This document shows, piece by piece, positions 25,711 through 34,147 of a DNA stretch of 64,000 nt (its first letter is position 1; each line of letters starts with the position of its first letter). The notes beneath the pieces were generated by a model. It was not told the origin of the DNA. It worked only from the letters and a program-made list of their open reading frames with translations, and searched no databases. Origin of the DNA: an uncultured Bacteroidota bacterium (GTDB lineage: Bacteria > Bacteroidota > Bacteroidia > NS11-12g > UBA9320); contig CAJWLP010000003.1 in assembly GCA_913043145.1 (NCBI GenBank), positions 1-64,000 of the forward strand. The letters run 5' to 3'. The position numbers were made by a program, and so were the translations under genes.

Positions 25711-26544
25711 TTAGTATTCCCAGAGATCGTGTTCTAGTATGAATAACTCATTCTTGATTCGATCACTCTCAAGCAGTGCTTCTACACCATCATCTCTGAA
25801 TTCCTCAAGCATCGAAATATCTAGGTCATACATGTTACTTTCTTTGACAATATAACTACTGAACTGCCTCATTTGGAACCAATGGTCAAAGCTCATTCTA
25901 GCGGCATCATTTTTACCGTTAAATACTTCTTCTTGAGATAGCTTGTCTCTCAAGTCATCCATTTTCAACCAGTATAGAGGAATTTCACCTAATTCCACGC
26001 CAGACTCTGTTAATGGACTAATCAGCGGGGCTATAGCGATAATTCTAGCCTTAAAGTCAGAATAATTATAATCAAAAATCCAATCTTCCATAAGTCTGTA
26101 TTTAACAAAATCAGAAGGCTCTTGAGTTTCAACAACTGTAGTTTGAACTAAATCGTAAGGATCATCTGGGTTATCAGGATTAGGAACCATTACTGTTGTT
26201 TCAATACTGATTTCTTTCATGATATCCTCAGGAGTCTTAATAGATGTTAGAGAATCGTTAGCATAAGCAGTTAATTCACCATTCATTGCAGCGTTCCAAA
26301 CAAGAAGATAGAAAGGGTTTCTAGGCCAGTGCATTACCTTGTTTTGCTTTTCTCTGACATCAATAACTCGATGAATACGCTTACTCCATTTAACATTTGC
26401 TTCACGGATATAGCGATAAGGAACAGCTTTACGTTCTTTCACAGCTGTGTGTGGGAATGTAAAATCTTCGAATTTACTTATTTGTGCCTTAGACGCAGAG
26501 GTCATAAGGAAAATAGTCATGCATATTATAAGTATTCTATTCAT
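25711..26544 (-). CDS. gldN: Type IX secretion / gliding protein GldN
   Basis: The 277-residue periplasmic protein has a Sec signal peptide (MNRILIICMTIFLMTSASKAQ) and the GldN/PorN core, including YRYIREANVKWSKRIHRVIDVREKQN and HWPRNPFYLL. GldN/PorN forms the large periplasmic ring with GldK/PorK near the outer membrane. The ATG at 26544 is chosen for the signal peptide; a longer frame to 26586 exists but adds 14 residues before it. It is the last gene of the gldKLMN unit and ends at a bidirectional terminator. Confidence 0.94.
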   Translation of the reverse strand: MNRILIICMTIFLMTSASKAQISKFEDFTFPHTAVKERKAVPYRYIREANVKWSKRIHRVIDVREKQNKVMHWPRNPFYLLVWNAAMNGELTAYANDSLTSIKTPEDIMKEISIETTVMVPNPDNPDDPYDLVQTTVVETQEPSDFVKYRLMEDWIFDYNYSDFKARIIAIAPLISPLTESGVELGEIPLYWLKMDDLRDKLSQEEVFNGKNDAARMSFDHWFQMRQFSSYIVKESNMYDLDISMLEEFRDDGVEALLESDRIKNELFILEHDLWEY

Positions 26545-26590
26545 ATCTTTAATCTCGATTCTGCAAAATAACGAATTATTTCTCAATAAA

Positions 26591-28168
26591 TTATTTAATA
26601 GTGATAATGATTGGACTCAAATTGGCTTTAAAACCATATTTTGCTTCCTTGGCTCGTATACCTTCTATTAAAATTCTGTCTCCTTTTTTAGCTGATCTAA
26701 TCAAAGATTTCATTCGATTAGTTAAAGCTCCACTAGAACTATTTTCCATAACGGGAGGTTTTCTCTTGTATGCCATGATTAGCTTAAATCCTTGTACTCT
26801 GTAGTTTAGATTGTAAGCAAAACCGGCACCCATAGATGCAATAATTGAGGATTGAGCAGATACAGATGCCTTTCCTTTGGGGAGGCCATCATTCGGAATA
26901 CCTCCTAATTGAGCTCTTGGTTGAGGCAAACTTCTAACTCTAAATTTCTGTGATCCAACAACCTTTGATTTTCCATCTCTTGTTATAGAGGCAGTAATTC
27001 TTACTTCTCGACTTGTACTGCTTGGAACTTTCGCATTGTATTTACCTCCACCCAGTGATTTTAAATTTAATCCAGGAGCAGACACTCTTACATCAGAGGC
27101 AGCAAACCCAGGGACAGAGATCGACATCGGGTTATCAATGCCTTTGTAAAGAAGATTCATTTCAGTAGCTGCAATGGTTGCTGCAGGTTTAAATACGGTA
27201 AATTCATCTGCGAATTCAAATTCTTGAGGTCCTTCAGGTCCATTGACAACTATTTTACCAGCAAAGGTTTTGATGCCAATACCACCTGCAAGTTGTGTGT
27301 ATTTACCAACACCACCATCAACATTTATACTTGTTCCATCAACGGTAATTTGTGGATCACTTTTAGAATCAGAAGCAACCAATAATATATCTGCTTCGTA
27401 TGGTTCGCCTTGCATCACATAATTTGATTTTGCTAGGACTTTGGCTTCGAGCTTGTCAAATTTGTAATCTGTTGCATCAATTCTACTTGCTAATTTTTCT
27501 AAAACATTAGCCTCTAGAGATTTAGCATCATTTTTGATTCTTGAAAGAACCGCCATAAGACCAGCTGCGGGAACGTGTTCAAGGTTTTGAGACACCCATG
27601 TCCCTTTACCACCAGTAGGTTCTTTAGCCCAAAGTTGACAAGATGCTTTGACCTCATCATAAACTTCGTTGGTTTTGATATTGTATAGTGTATCAGACAA
27701 ATCAGGTTTAAGAATATTAAGCATATCCTCTCTTGCCTTATTTATTTTGTCTTGAAATTCTTTTCCATGACCTTCATTGACAAAATAATTGGCATGCTTT
27801 TCCATTTGGTCAGCAGCTAACATTTCACCTTCTTCATTTCGAGCTTCATCACCACCATAAAGGGTTTCAGTTGTAGAAATTAAATTATTTACATATTTTA
27901 CAAAATCGTTAGCAATGGTTTGAGTTTTGCGAGCTCGTTCAATGTAAGGTTTAGTTTTTAAAGGATTTTCATCACTTGATTTTTGAAGTGCAGCGAACGT
28001 TGCCTTGTTTTTAGCGTCAATATTTAAAGCCGCATTATTAAAACTTTGTTCGAATAGGTGAAAAGATTTTAAAATCTCTTTCGATACGTTTAGGGCAAGA
28101 AGAGCCATGAGTACAAGGTACATCATGTTAATCATCTTCTGCCGCGGGGATAATTTACCTCCAGCCAT
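26591..28168 (-). CDS. gldM: Type IX secretion motor protein GldM
   Basis: The 525-residue protein begins MAGGKLSPRQKMINMMYLVL, with a single N-terminal membrane span at about 13-34, and the rest is a long periplasmic shaft of beta domains. GldM dimers pair with GldL to form the proton-driven motor of the T9SS and gliding. Length and start match the F. johnsoniae protein. The gene sits between gldL and gldN with short gaps (35 and 46 bp), the standard order. Confidence 0.96.
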   Translation of the reverse strand: MAGGKLSPRQKMINMMYLVLMALLALNVSKEILKSFHLFEQSFNNAALNIDAKNKATFAALQKSSDENPLKTKPYIERARKTQTIANDFVKYVNNLISTTETLYGGDEARNEEGEMLAADQMEKHANYFVNEGHGKEFQDKINKAREDMLNILKPDLSDTLYNIKTNEVYDEVKASCQLWAKEPTGGKGTWVSQNLEHVPAAGLMAVLSRIKNDAKSLEANVLEKLASRIDATDYKFDKLEAKVLAKSNYVMQGEPYEADILLVASDSKSDPQITVDGTSINVDGGVGKYTQLAGGIGIKTFAGKIVVNGPEGPQEFEFADEFTVFKPAATIAATEMNLLYKGIDNPMSISVPGFAASDVRVSAPGLNLKSLGGGKYNAKVPSSTSREVRITASITRDGKSKVVGSQKFRVRSLPQPRAQLGGIPNDGLPKGKASVSAQSSIIASMGAGFAYNLNYRVQGFKLIMAYKRKPPVMENSSSGALTNRMKSLIRSAKKGDRILIEGIRAKEAKYGFKANLSPIIITIK

Positions 28169-28203
28169 AATTTTATTTATTTAATTTTTAATTATGTGAA
28201 AGA

Positions 28204-28854
28204 TTAATTATTTGGTCTCATTGCATTCAACATGCCACCATATACTTTATTCAAGTTTTGTATGTTTTGGTCGAAGCTAATTAGACTATCGTTCAAGGTA
28301 GAATTAATACTTGCTACTTTTGAGGTTGTTTCTTTGAAATTTTCTGTAGTTTCAGATAAGCTATCTAAAGCAGTTATAGCACGTGTGTATGATGTACCCA
28401 TACCGATAATTTGCTCATTTGCCTTGTGAATGTTATCAGCATATTCTTTTGTTGCAATTGTAGCTCCTGATAAATCAGCCATAGAGCTTACATTCGACGA
28501 AAGTGATTTAAGACCTGTGCCAAGACCTTCTATAAGTTCAGGACCTACTTTTGCTTCGTTAAGCATTTGGTCTAGTTGCTGTGATACTGTGCCTGATTTC
28601 TTTGAGGAATCATCACCCTCCATGCCCGCAAGTTCTGGATGAACAAGACTCCAATCCCATTCTTCATGTAGTGGTTCAAATGCAGATAAGGCAAATATAA
28701 ATGCCTCAGTACCCATACCCAAAATAAGCATAGCGTCTGCACCTGGGAGGTGAAGTATTTTAAATAATGCACCAACAATTACTACTGCAGCACCTAACCC
28801 GTAGGCCATTGCCATAATTTTTTTACCTGATTTTGATTCAAAGAAATTTGCCAT
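28204..28854 (-). CDS. gldL: Type IX secretion motor protein GldL
   Basis: The 216-residue protein starts MANFFESKSGKKIMAMAYG and has two membrane spans (about 14-34 and 40-62), with the conserved Glu in GMGTEAFIFALSAFEP that lies in the membrane and is implicated in proton flow. A cytoplasmic coiled-coil-rich tail follows. The ATG at 28854 fits the family start; upstream codons add a basic tail not found in relatives. A 150-bp leader separates it from gldK and holds a large hairpin. Confidence 0.95.
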   Translation of the reverse strand: MANFFESKSGKKIMAMAYGLGAAVVIVGALFKILHLPGADAMLILGMGTEAFIFALSAFEPLHEEWDWSLVHPELAGMEGDDSSKKSGTVSQQLDQMLNEAKVGPELIEGLGTGLKSLSSNVSSMADLSGATIATKEYADNIHKANEQIIGMGTSYTRAITALDSLSETTENFKETTSKVASINSTLNDSLISFDQNIQNLNKVYGGMLNAMRPNN

Positions 28855-28985
28855 AATTTTTAATTTTAATGTTTTTAATAATTTTTTCAAATATATGATG
28901 CATATTGTTATGCGAATAGATTAAAAATGTCATTTTTAAACATTTAATTCTATTATGTCTATAAAATTAATTTAGATTGCTATTA

Positions 28986-29026
28986 AAGTGCAAGCCAAAT
29001 AAGCTTATTTGGTATCGTTTGCACTT
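28986..29026 (-). promoter_or_regulatory. Large hairpin over the gldK stop codon
   Basis: The inner part is a perfect 18-bp palindrome CCAAATAAGCTTATTTGG at 28995-29012, flanked by AAGTGCAA (28986-28993) and TTGCACTT (29019-29026), which pair perfectly outside a small internal loop (1 versus 6 bases). In the mRNA this encloses the gldK TAA (29005-29007). No long T tract follows, so it looks more like an mRNA-stability or partial attenuation element than a full terminator. That role is inference. Confidence 0.5.
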
Positions 29027-30267
29027 CTTCCAATGTAGGTCTGAACACATCTGAAGCCCACATACGATTTTGAAGTATCTTGATATTCGTAGGATCTTGA
29101 TCCATTCTGAATGAAGTAAGCAATATCTTTCCAGCTACCACCACGAGTAACCTTACGTTTTAATGAAAGTGGTCCATCATCATCCGCATCGTACTGATAA
29201 TCAGGATTAAGATCATGAGTAAATTGCATACTTGCTTCATCATAAGCAGAAATCGTCCATTCAGCAACATTGCCAGCCATATTATATAGGCCATAATCGT
29301 TGGGGAAATATGAATCAGCTCTCACTGGCCAAAATCCTCCATCAGCCATGTAGTTACCACGATTTGGTTTAAAATTGGCTAATAAGCATCCTTTACTGTT
29401 TCTAGTATATGGTCCACCCCATGGATACATATTATTATCTCTTCCACCTCTGGCAGCAAACTCCCACTCGAATTCTGTTGGAAGTCTCCAATCTTCAGTT
29501 ATTGGCATTTCTTGGTTTGACCAATATCTATTCATCCATCGGGTTCTCCAGTTACAAAATGCGTTTGCTTGGTGCCAGTTTATTCCTACCACTGGATAAT
29601 CATCATATTTTGGGTGATTGTAATACTGACGAGTCATTGGCTCGTTGTAGGAATATGTGAAGTCTCTTACCCATACTAAAGTATCTGGATAGATAGCTCT
29701 TGTTTTAGTAACTAGGTAATCAGCCCGATTAGATTCTAAATAGCTTCCTTTGGCAGCAGATTGAAAATCTACGTATGTATAGGTGTATTCTAATTTACGG
29801 ATATCCCATTGTTTACGATGATCATATCGTTCTTTACCCTTGTAATAGTAACGATCTCCATGTTCGTTATAAAAATCTTCAACAGTAACATCATCGTCAT
29901 AATCAAGAACCTCATAGTCATCATACTCATCCTCAATTTCGACTGTAGCTTCCATTTCGAGTCGCATGAAACTATCTTTCACATAAGCCACAAATTGGCG
30001 ATATTCATTGTTTGTAATTTCAGTATCGTCCATCCACAGAGCAGCTACAGAAACTTGTTTGTTTGGAGCTATGTAAGTGTGAAATATATCCTCATCACTT
30101 TGGCCTGTATGAAATGTTCCTGTAGGAATATAGACAGTGCCAAATGGCTGTGGGTGAAACCAAGGTCTTCTTCCTTGAACACCAATCAGTTCTCCATTGT
30201 CACCCATTCCACAACCGATTAAAGTGAGGAATGACATAACTACTAATGCTTTAACTGTATATTTCAT
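29005..30267 (-). CDS. gldK: Type IX secretion lipoprotein GldK
   Basis: The 420-residue protein has a lipoprotein signal (lipobox LIGC, Cys 19) and a formylglycine-generating-enzyme-like (SUMF1) domain with GTFHTGQSDEDIF, DDTEITNNEYRQF, WRLPTEFEWEFAARGG and NVAEWT. GldK/PorK forms the outer-membrane-linked ring with GldN. An acidic insertion (EDEYDDYEVLDYDDD) near residue 110 is typical. The ATG at 30267 opens the signal peptide. A 130-bp gap separates it from the PorP-like gene, so gldKLMN may have its own promoter. Confidence 0.95.
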   Translation of the reverse strand: MKYTVKALVVMSFLTLIGCGMGDNGELIGVQGRRPWFHPQPFGTVYIPTGTFHTGQSDEDIFHTYIAPNKQVSVAALWMDDTEITNNEYRQFVAYVKDSFMRLEMEATVEIEDEYDDYEVLDYDDDVTVEDFYNEHGDRYYYKGKERYDHRKQWDIRKLEYTYTYVDFQSAAKGSYLESNRADYLVTKTRAIYPDTLVWVRDFTYSYNEPMTRQYYNHPKYDDYPVVGINWHQANAFCNWRTRWMNRYWSNQEMPITEDWRLPTEFEWEFAARGGRDNNMYPWGGPYTRNSKGCLLANFKPNRGNYMADGGFWPVRADSYFPNDYGLYNMAGNVAEWTISAYDEASMQFTHDLNPDYQYDADDDGPLSLKRKVTRGGSWKDIAYFIQNGSRSYEYQDTSKSYVGFRCVQTYIGRSANDTK

Positions 30268-30299
30268 ATCTTTTTACTCTATTAAAAGTTTGACAAATT

Positions 30300-30339
30300 A
30301 ACATTTAAATGTTGAAAAAAACAACAATATTTCTATTGT
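30300..30339 (-). promoter_or_regulatory. Weak hairpin and palindrome between porP-like gene and gldK
   Basis: On the minus strand ACAATA-GAAA-TATTGT (30339-30324) is followed within two bases by a run of seven T, a weak terminator-like form after the porP-like gene. Next comes a perfect 14-bp palindrome AACATTTAAATGTT (30300-30313), beside a near-match to the -7 element (TTAATTTG). The palindrome could be an operator for gldKLMN. Both signals are AT-rich and may be chance. Confidence 0.3.
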
Positions 30340-30397
30340 CTGGGGTTTTAACGTTGAAAATATCTTTTAAGTATATATCTACTTAATTAAGATGAAA

Positions 30398-31453
30398 TTA
30401 TAAAAATCTAACACTTTCTCTAATGATTTTAGTTGGAGGTGTAACAGATATAGGAATACAATACCTCACAAAGATTTCATGTGTACCATTACTCACTTTT
30501 TGAATATTTGATAAAGTGATATCATACGAGTATCCAATTTTAATGTTATCTTTTTGGTAACCTAGAAGCACAGATACCGCATCGCTATTTGCCCATTGTC
30601 TGTATGCTAATCCTCCTCGGAATGTATTTGCAAATAAAGCGGTCATATTTAAATCAACTTGAGGTTTATAAGAACCTTGTAGTAAACCATATTTAACTAA
30701 AAAAGCAGGTTCTAGAGTAAAATTACCCATGTCGATATCGCTTCCTACAATGGTATAATAATGGGGGACATATGACATATTTAGAGATCTAGTTTGACCA
30801 TCTTTTGTCAAAACTGAAACTGAGTATTGTGCTTGATTAATATTTGTCATAGAAAATCCAGCATAGAAGTTTTTGAATGAACTTACTCCAATTTGTTGTT
30901 GTTTATACATCAATCCAAAATTTAAGTCAAGTTTCATTTCATTACCATCTCCATCGGGAATGTTTGAGTCAAATGCATCTTTTGCTTGAAATTTAGGATC
31001 GACCCAACCCCATTGTGTACCTCCAATACCAAGACCAATAGCTACTTCGTTGAATCCTCCTTGAAATTGTTTACGATAATTCAAATTGGCCATGAAGGCA
31101 GTAGATTTTGTATATCCAATTTTGTCATCGATTATACTAAGACCTGCACCTAAAAATTGATCGCCAGATTTACCCAAATTAAAGACTGAATTCACATTCA
31201 TATTATACGTAACTGGAGCAACATCTTGACCACTACCATCGATGGCCTCTGTTCCTCTGTATTGAGTTTCATCTGTATAATCCCTCCATTGATGGTGAGT
31301 TAAACCGCTTATGCAAATCATTCCTTGTCTGTTTCCTGCTCCTGCTGGGTTGTAAGCTTGGATGACGTCTTTAAAGTGCGTGTAGTAAGGATCTTGCTGT
31401 GCATAAGTATTTAAACTAAAAAAGGCCGCAAGTAAAATTAGTAATTTTTTCAT
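30398..31453 (-). CDS. PorP/SprF family T9SS outer-membrane protein
   Basis: The 351-residue protein has a signal peptide (MKKLLILLAAFFSLNTYAQ) and the PorP/SprF start QQDPYYTHFKDVIQAYNPAGAG, then a beta-barrel with many amphipathic strands such as VAIGLGIGGTQWGWVDP. Such proteins are outer-membrane partners in T9SS cargo attachment or adhesin export. It lies directly upstream of gldK, as in many Bacteroidota. Starts at 31453 and 31477 both fit; a near-match TATAATTG lies 12 bases before the second, so the longer form is possible. Confidence 0.9.
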   Translation of the reverse strand: MKKLLILLAAFFSLNTYAQQDPYYTHFKDVIQAYNPAGAGNRQGMICISGLTHHQWRDYTDETQYRGTEAIDGSGQDVAPVTYNMNVNSVFNLGKSGDQFLGAGLSIIDDKIGYTKSTAFMANLNYRKQFQGGFNEVAIGLGIGGTQWGWVDPKFQAKDAFDSNIPDGDGNEMKLDLNFGLMYKQQQIGVSSFKNFYAGFSMTNINQAQYSVSVLTKDGQTRSLNMSYVPHYYTIVGSDIDMGNFTLEPAFLVKYGLLQGSYKPQVDLNMTALFANTFRGGLAYRQWANSDAVSVLLGYQKDNIKIGYSYDITLSNIQKVSNGTHEIFVRYCIPISVTPPTKIIRESVRFL

Positions 31454-31546
31454 AAGTGGTAATAACGTCTTATTCATTATCCTAAGGCACAATTATAGGT
31501 AATTTTAATGAAATTAAATGGTCACATTTTTTGAAATTTTTCTTTA

Positions 31547-33235
31547 CTAATGAATATTCTCGTGAACCTGTTTTATTATTAATCCAAAATTTAGTTTGGC
31601 TTCAGCCATCAATTTATTTGCTTTTTTGTTGAGATTCGATGCAAAATCCTTATCATTTAAATCTTTGGTATTAATTCTAACATTCATATACGCTCCCTCT
31701 ATAGCTGTTAGGCAACATAAAGCCCCAACACCAGTATCAGACATCGATGCTGGGTTGCCAATTTCTAACATTGCTTTTAATAAATCGAGAGATTTGTAGC
31801 TGGTTTGCATAACTTGATATGGAACCTCAGCAGCATACTTACTTGCATTTTGAATAGCCTCTATCCTTAGCTTTTTTTCACTTTCTGTGTCTTTAGCCAT
31901 TCGAATTGCATCGATAATTTGGTTAAATGATCTGGTGTCCTCATCTACCAGAAATAATAGTTCTTTCTGAATTTTTTGACCAATTTCAGCCCAATTTGAA
32001 AAATCATCTAATTTTTCTTCCCATCCTGGTTTGTTGGCAGATAAATTAGAAACCATAGTCCCTAATGAGATTCCTAGAGAACCAACATATGCAGAGATAC
32101 TCCCTCCACCAGGTGCCATGCTCTCAGAGGCCGTTTCTTGGGCTAGTTTCTTGGCAGTTAAATTGACTAAACGTTCATCACTTTCATTTTTAAGTTGGTA
32201 TTCAATAATTTTTTTACTCGGATCAAATGGTCCTAATTCATCAAGCCCCATAGATTTGATGGCAATATGAATTAGTTCTTCCTCACTTACACCGAGAGAT
32301 CTTCCTTGTTTTTTTAAATAATGTTTACCTGCATCTAACATTGCTTTTAAGGGAATTAAGCCGACCAATTCACTTCCAGTAATTCTAACCCCTCTTGATA
32401 TACAGCTTTTTTGAACCTCGTCAAAGAATGTATGAATTGGGGTGATTTGATAGTTGGTTAGATTGGCACTTACTTGAGCAACATTATACTCATCAATATA
32501 CCATCCCACTGCTTGTACGGCTTTACACGTTCCAGGTAAGCGAACTGTTTGACCATTTTTATCAGTAACTATTTTACCCGTATATGGATTGCCCGTACGT
32601 TTAACTCTTCCATTTTCTCTCACGTCAAAAGCGACCCGATTTGCTATTCGAGTAGATTTGGTATTAAGATTTATATTATATGCAATTAAAAAATCTCTTG
32701 CACCAATGGTGGTTGCTCCTGATTTTGAATTGTATTCCAATGGTCCAAAATCAGGTTTCCATTCAGGCTTTTTAATTTTTTCAAAAAATCCTTCATATTC
32801 TCCAGCTCGAATAATGGATAAAATGTGACGTTTTTTGTTTGGTTGTGACTCGCCATATAGGTATACCGGTATTTTGGTAGATTCTCCAACTTTTTTGGCA
32901 AGTTTAATTGCCCAATTGGAAGTTTCTTCCATAGATATATTTGCTACTGGAATAAAAGGACATACGTCTGTTGCTCCCATCCGGGCATGTTCTCCAGAAT
33001 GTTTACTCATGTCAATTAATTCTCCAGCTTTTACAATTGCTTTGTATGCGGCACGAACAACAGCTTGTGGCGTCCCGACAAATGTCACCACAGTCCGGTT
33101 TGTGGCTGCTCCCGGATCGACATCCAAAAGTTTAACTCCATCGACACTTTCAATTTCATTGGTGATTTGTTTAATGACTCCAAGATCACGACCCTCACTA
33201 AAATTTGGTACACATTCTATTAGTTGTTGATTCAT
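31547..33235 (-). CDS. ftcD: Glutamate formimidoyltransferase / formimidoyl-THF cyclodeaminase fusion
   Basis: The 562-residue protein joins two histidine-degradation enzymes. Residues 1-330 are the formiminotransferase N and C domains (ECVPNFSEGRDL at the start, SKHSGEHARMGATDVCPF). Residues about 345-555 are the cyclodeaminase helical domain (ESMAPGGGSISAYVGSLG, NPASMSDTGVGALC). The formimino group is moved from formiminoglutamate to tetrahydrofolate and then closed to methenyl-THF with release of ammonia. No other hut gene is adjacent. A TAnnTTTG element lies 19 bases upstream. Confidence 0.94.
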   Translation of the reverse strand: MNQQLIECVPNFSEGRDLGVIKQITNEIESVDGVKLLDVDPGAATNRTVVTFVGTPQAVVRAAYKAIVKAGELIDMSKHSGEHARMGATDVCPFIPVANISMEETSNWAIKLAKKVGESTKIPVYLYGESQPNKKRHILSIIRAGEYEGFFEKIKKPEWKPDFGPLEYNSKSGATTIGARDFLIAYNINLNTKSTRIANRVAFDVRENGRVKRTGNPYTGKIVTDKNGQTVRLPGTCKAVQAVGWYIDEYNVAQVSANLTNYQITPIHTFFDEVQKSCISRGVRITGSELVGLIPLKAMLDAGKHYLKKQGRSLGVSEEELIHIAIKSMGLDELGPFDPSKKIIEYQLKNESDERLVNLTAKKLAQETASESMAPGGGSISAYVGSLGISLGTMVSNLSANKPGWEEKLDDFSNWAEIGQKIQKELLFLVDEDTRSFNQIIDAIRMAKDTESEKKLRIEAIQNASKYAAEVPYQVMQTSYKSLDLLKAMLEIGNPASMSDTGVGALCCLTAIEGAYMNVRINTKDLNDKDFASNLNKKANKLMAEAKLNFGLIIKQVHENIH

Positions 33236-33254
33236 TTTTTAATTATAATGGCAA

Positions 33255-33262
33255 CAAAAATA
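33255..33262 (-). promoter_or_regulatory. -7 promoter element TATTTTTG, ftcD
   Basis: An exact TAnnTTTG match on the minus strand lies 19 bases before the ftcD ATG at 33235. The divergent gap to truA (33236-33403) is AT-rich and otherwise shows no gene. Confidence 0.5.
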
Positions 33263-33403
33263 TAATTAGATGAATACTTTTAGTTAATAATTTCCTCAAA
33301 TTCAAAAGAATAAATTAAATCAAGTACTTCTTATTAAATGTGATGATATTTTAATTGTTTTTATGTTCAATTTGAGTAAAAATACATTGCTTTGTATGTA
33401 CCA

Positions 33404-34147
33404 TTGAGATACGTATTAGAAATAGCTTACAACGGAACAAATTACCATGGTTGGCAAATGCAATCTAATAATGTTACTGTTCAGGAAGTTTTAGAAAAAG
33501 AGTTATCTAAAATTTTAAAAGTACAAACCTCAGTAATGGGTTGTGGAAGGACAGATACAGGTGTACATGCCATTCAATTTTTTTTGCATTTTGATTATAA
33601 CCTAGAATTGCCTGAACGATTTGTTTTTCGATTGAACCAGATGTTACCCAAAGATATTGCTATAAAGGAATCATTTGAAGTGAACGATCAGTTTCACTCA
33701 CGTTTTTCGGCTATCTACCGAACGTATGTATACAAAGCTACAGCAATCAAGAACCCATTTACTGAGAATCAAACCTTGTTTCTTTACAACAAACCAAGCA
33801 TAGAACTCATGAATGAGGGGTGCAGAGAACTTTTAAAACATGAAGATTTTGCCTCTTTCTGCAAGCGAGGAGGGGATAACAAAACTACGCTCTGTGATCT
33901 AATGGTGGCTGAGTGGTCCGAGAATTATGAATTGATTGAATTTCGTATAAGATCAAATAGATTTTTACGCAATATGGTAAGAGCATTGGTTGGAACATTA
34001 TTGGAAGTTGGGTATGGAAATATTTCCATAGATGATTTGCAAAAAATAATTAGTAGTCTTGAGCGAAGTAAAGCTGGCAAAAGTGTATCGGCAGCAGGAT
34101 TATATTTATTAGAAATTGGCTATAATTGGGATGAGTTCAAAGTCTAA
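33404..34147 (+). CDS. truA: tRNA pseudouridine synthase A
   Basis: The 247-residue enzyme makes pseudouridine at positions 38-40 of tRNA anticodon arms. Catalytic Asp 51 is in GCGRTDTGVHA, and FHSRFSAIYRTY and RFLRNMVRALVG are the other family motifs. No ATG is available. The TTG at 33404 gives the standard start MRYVLEIAYNGTNYHGWQ; another TTG four codons earlier is less likely. Its end overlaps the start of the ABC exporter gene by 17 bp. Confidence 0.94.
   Translation: MRYVLEIAYNGTNYHGWQMQSNNVTVQEVLEKELSKILKVQTSVMGCGRTDTGVHAIQFFLHFDYNLELPERFVFRLNQMLPKDIAIKESFEVNDQFHSRFSAIYRTYVYKATAIKNPFTENQTLFLYNKPSIELMNEGCRELLKHEDFASFCKRGGDNKTTLCDLMVAEWSENYELIEFRIRSNRFLRNMVRALVGTLLEVGYGNISIDDLQKIISSLERSKAGKSVSAAGLYLLEIGYNWDEFKV

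Noticed and set aside
29809-30222. Plus-strand 137-codon frame, hydrophobic
   Set aside because: It lies antisense to gldK, opposite the acidic DDYD-rich segment, whose complement naturally reads as Ile/Val-rich. It has no homologue that I recognise and gldK is certain.
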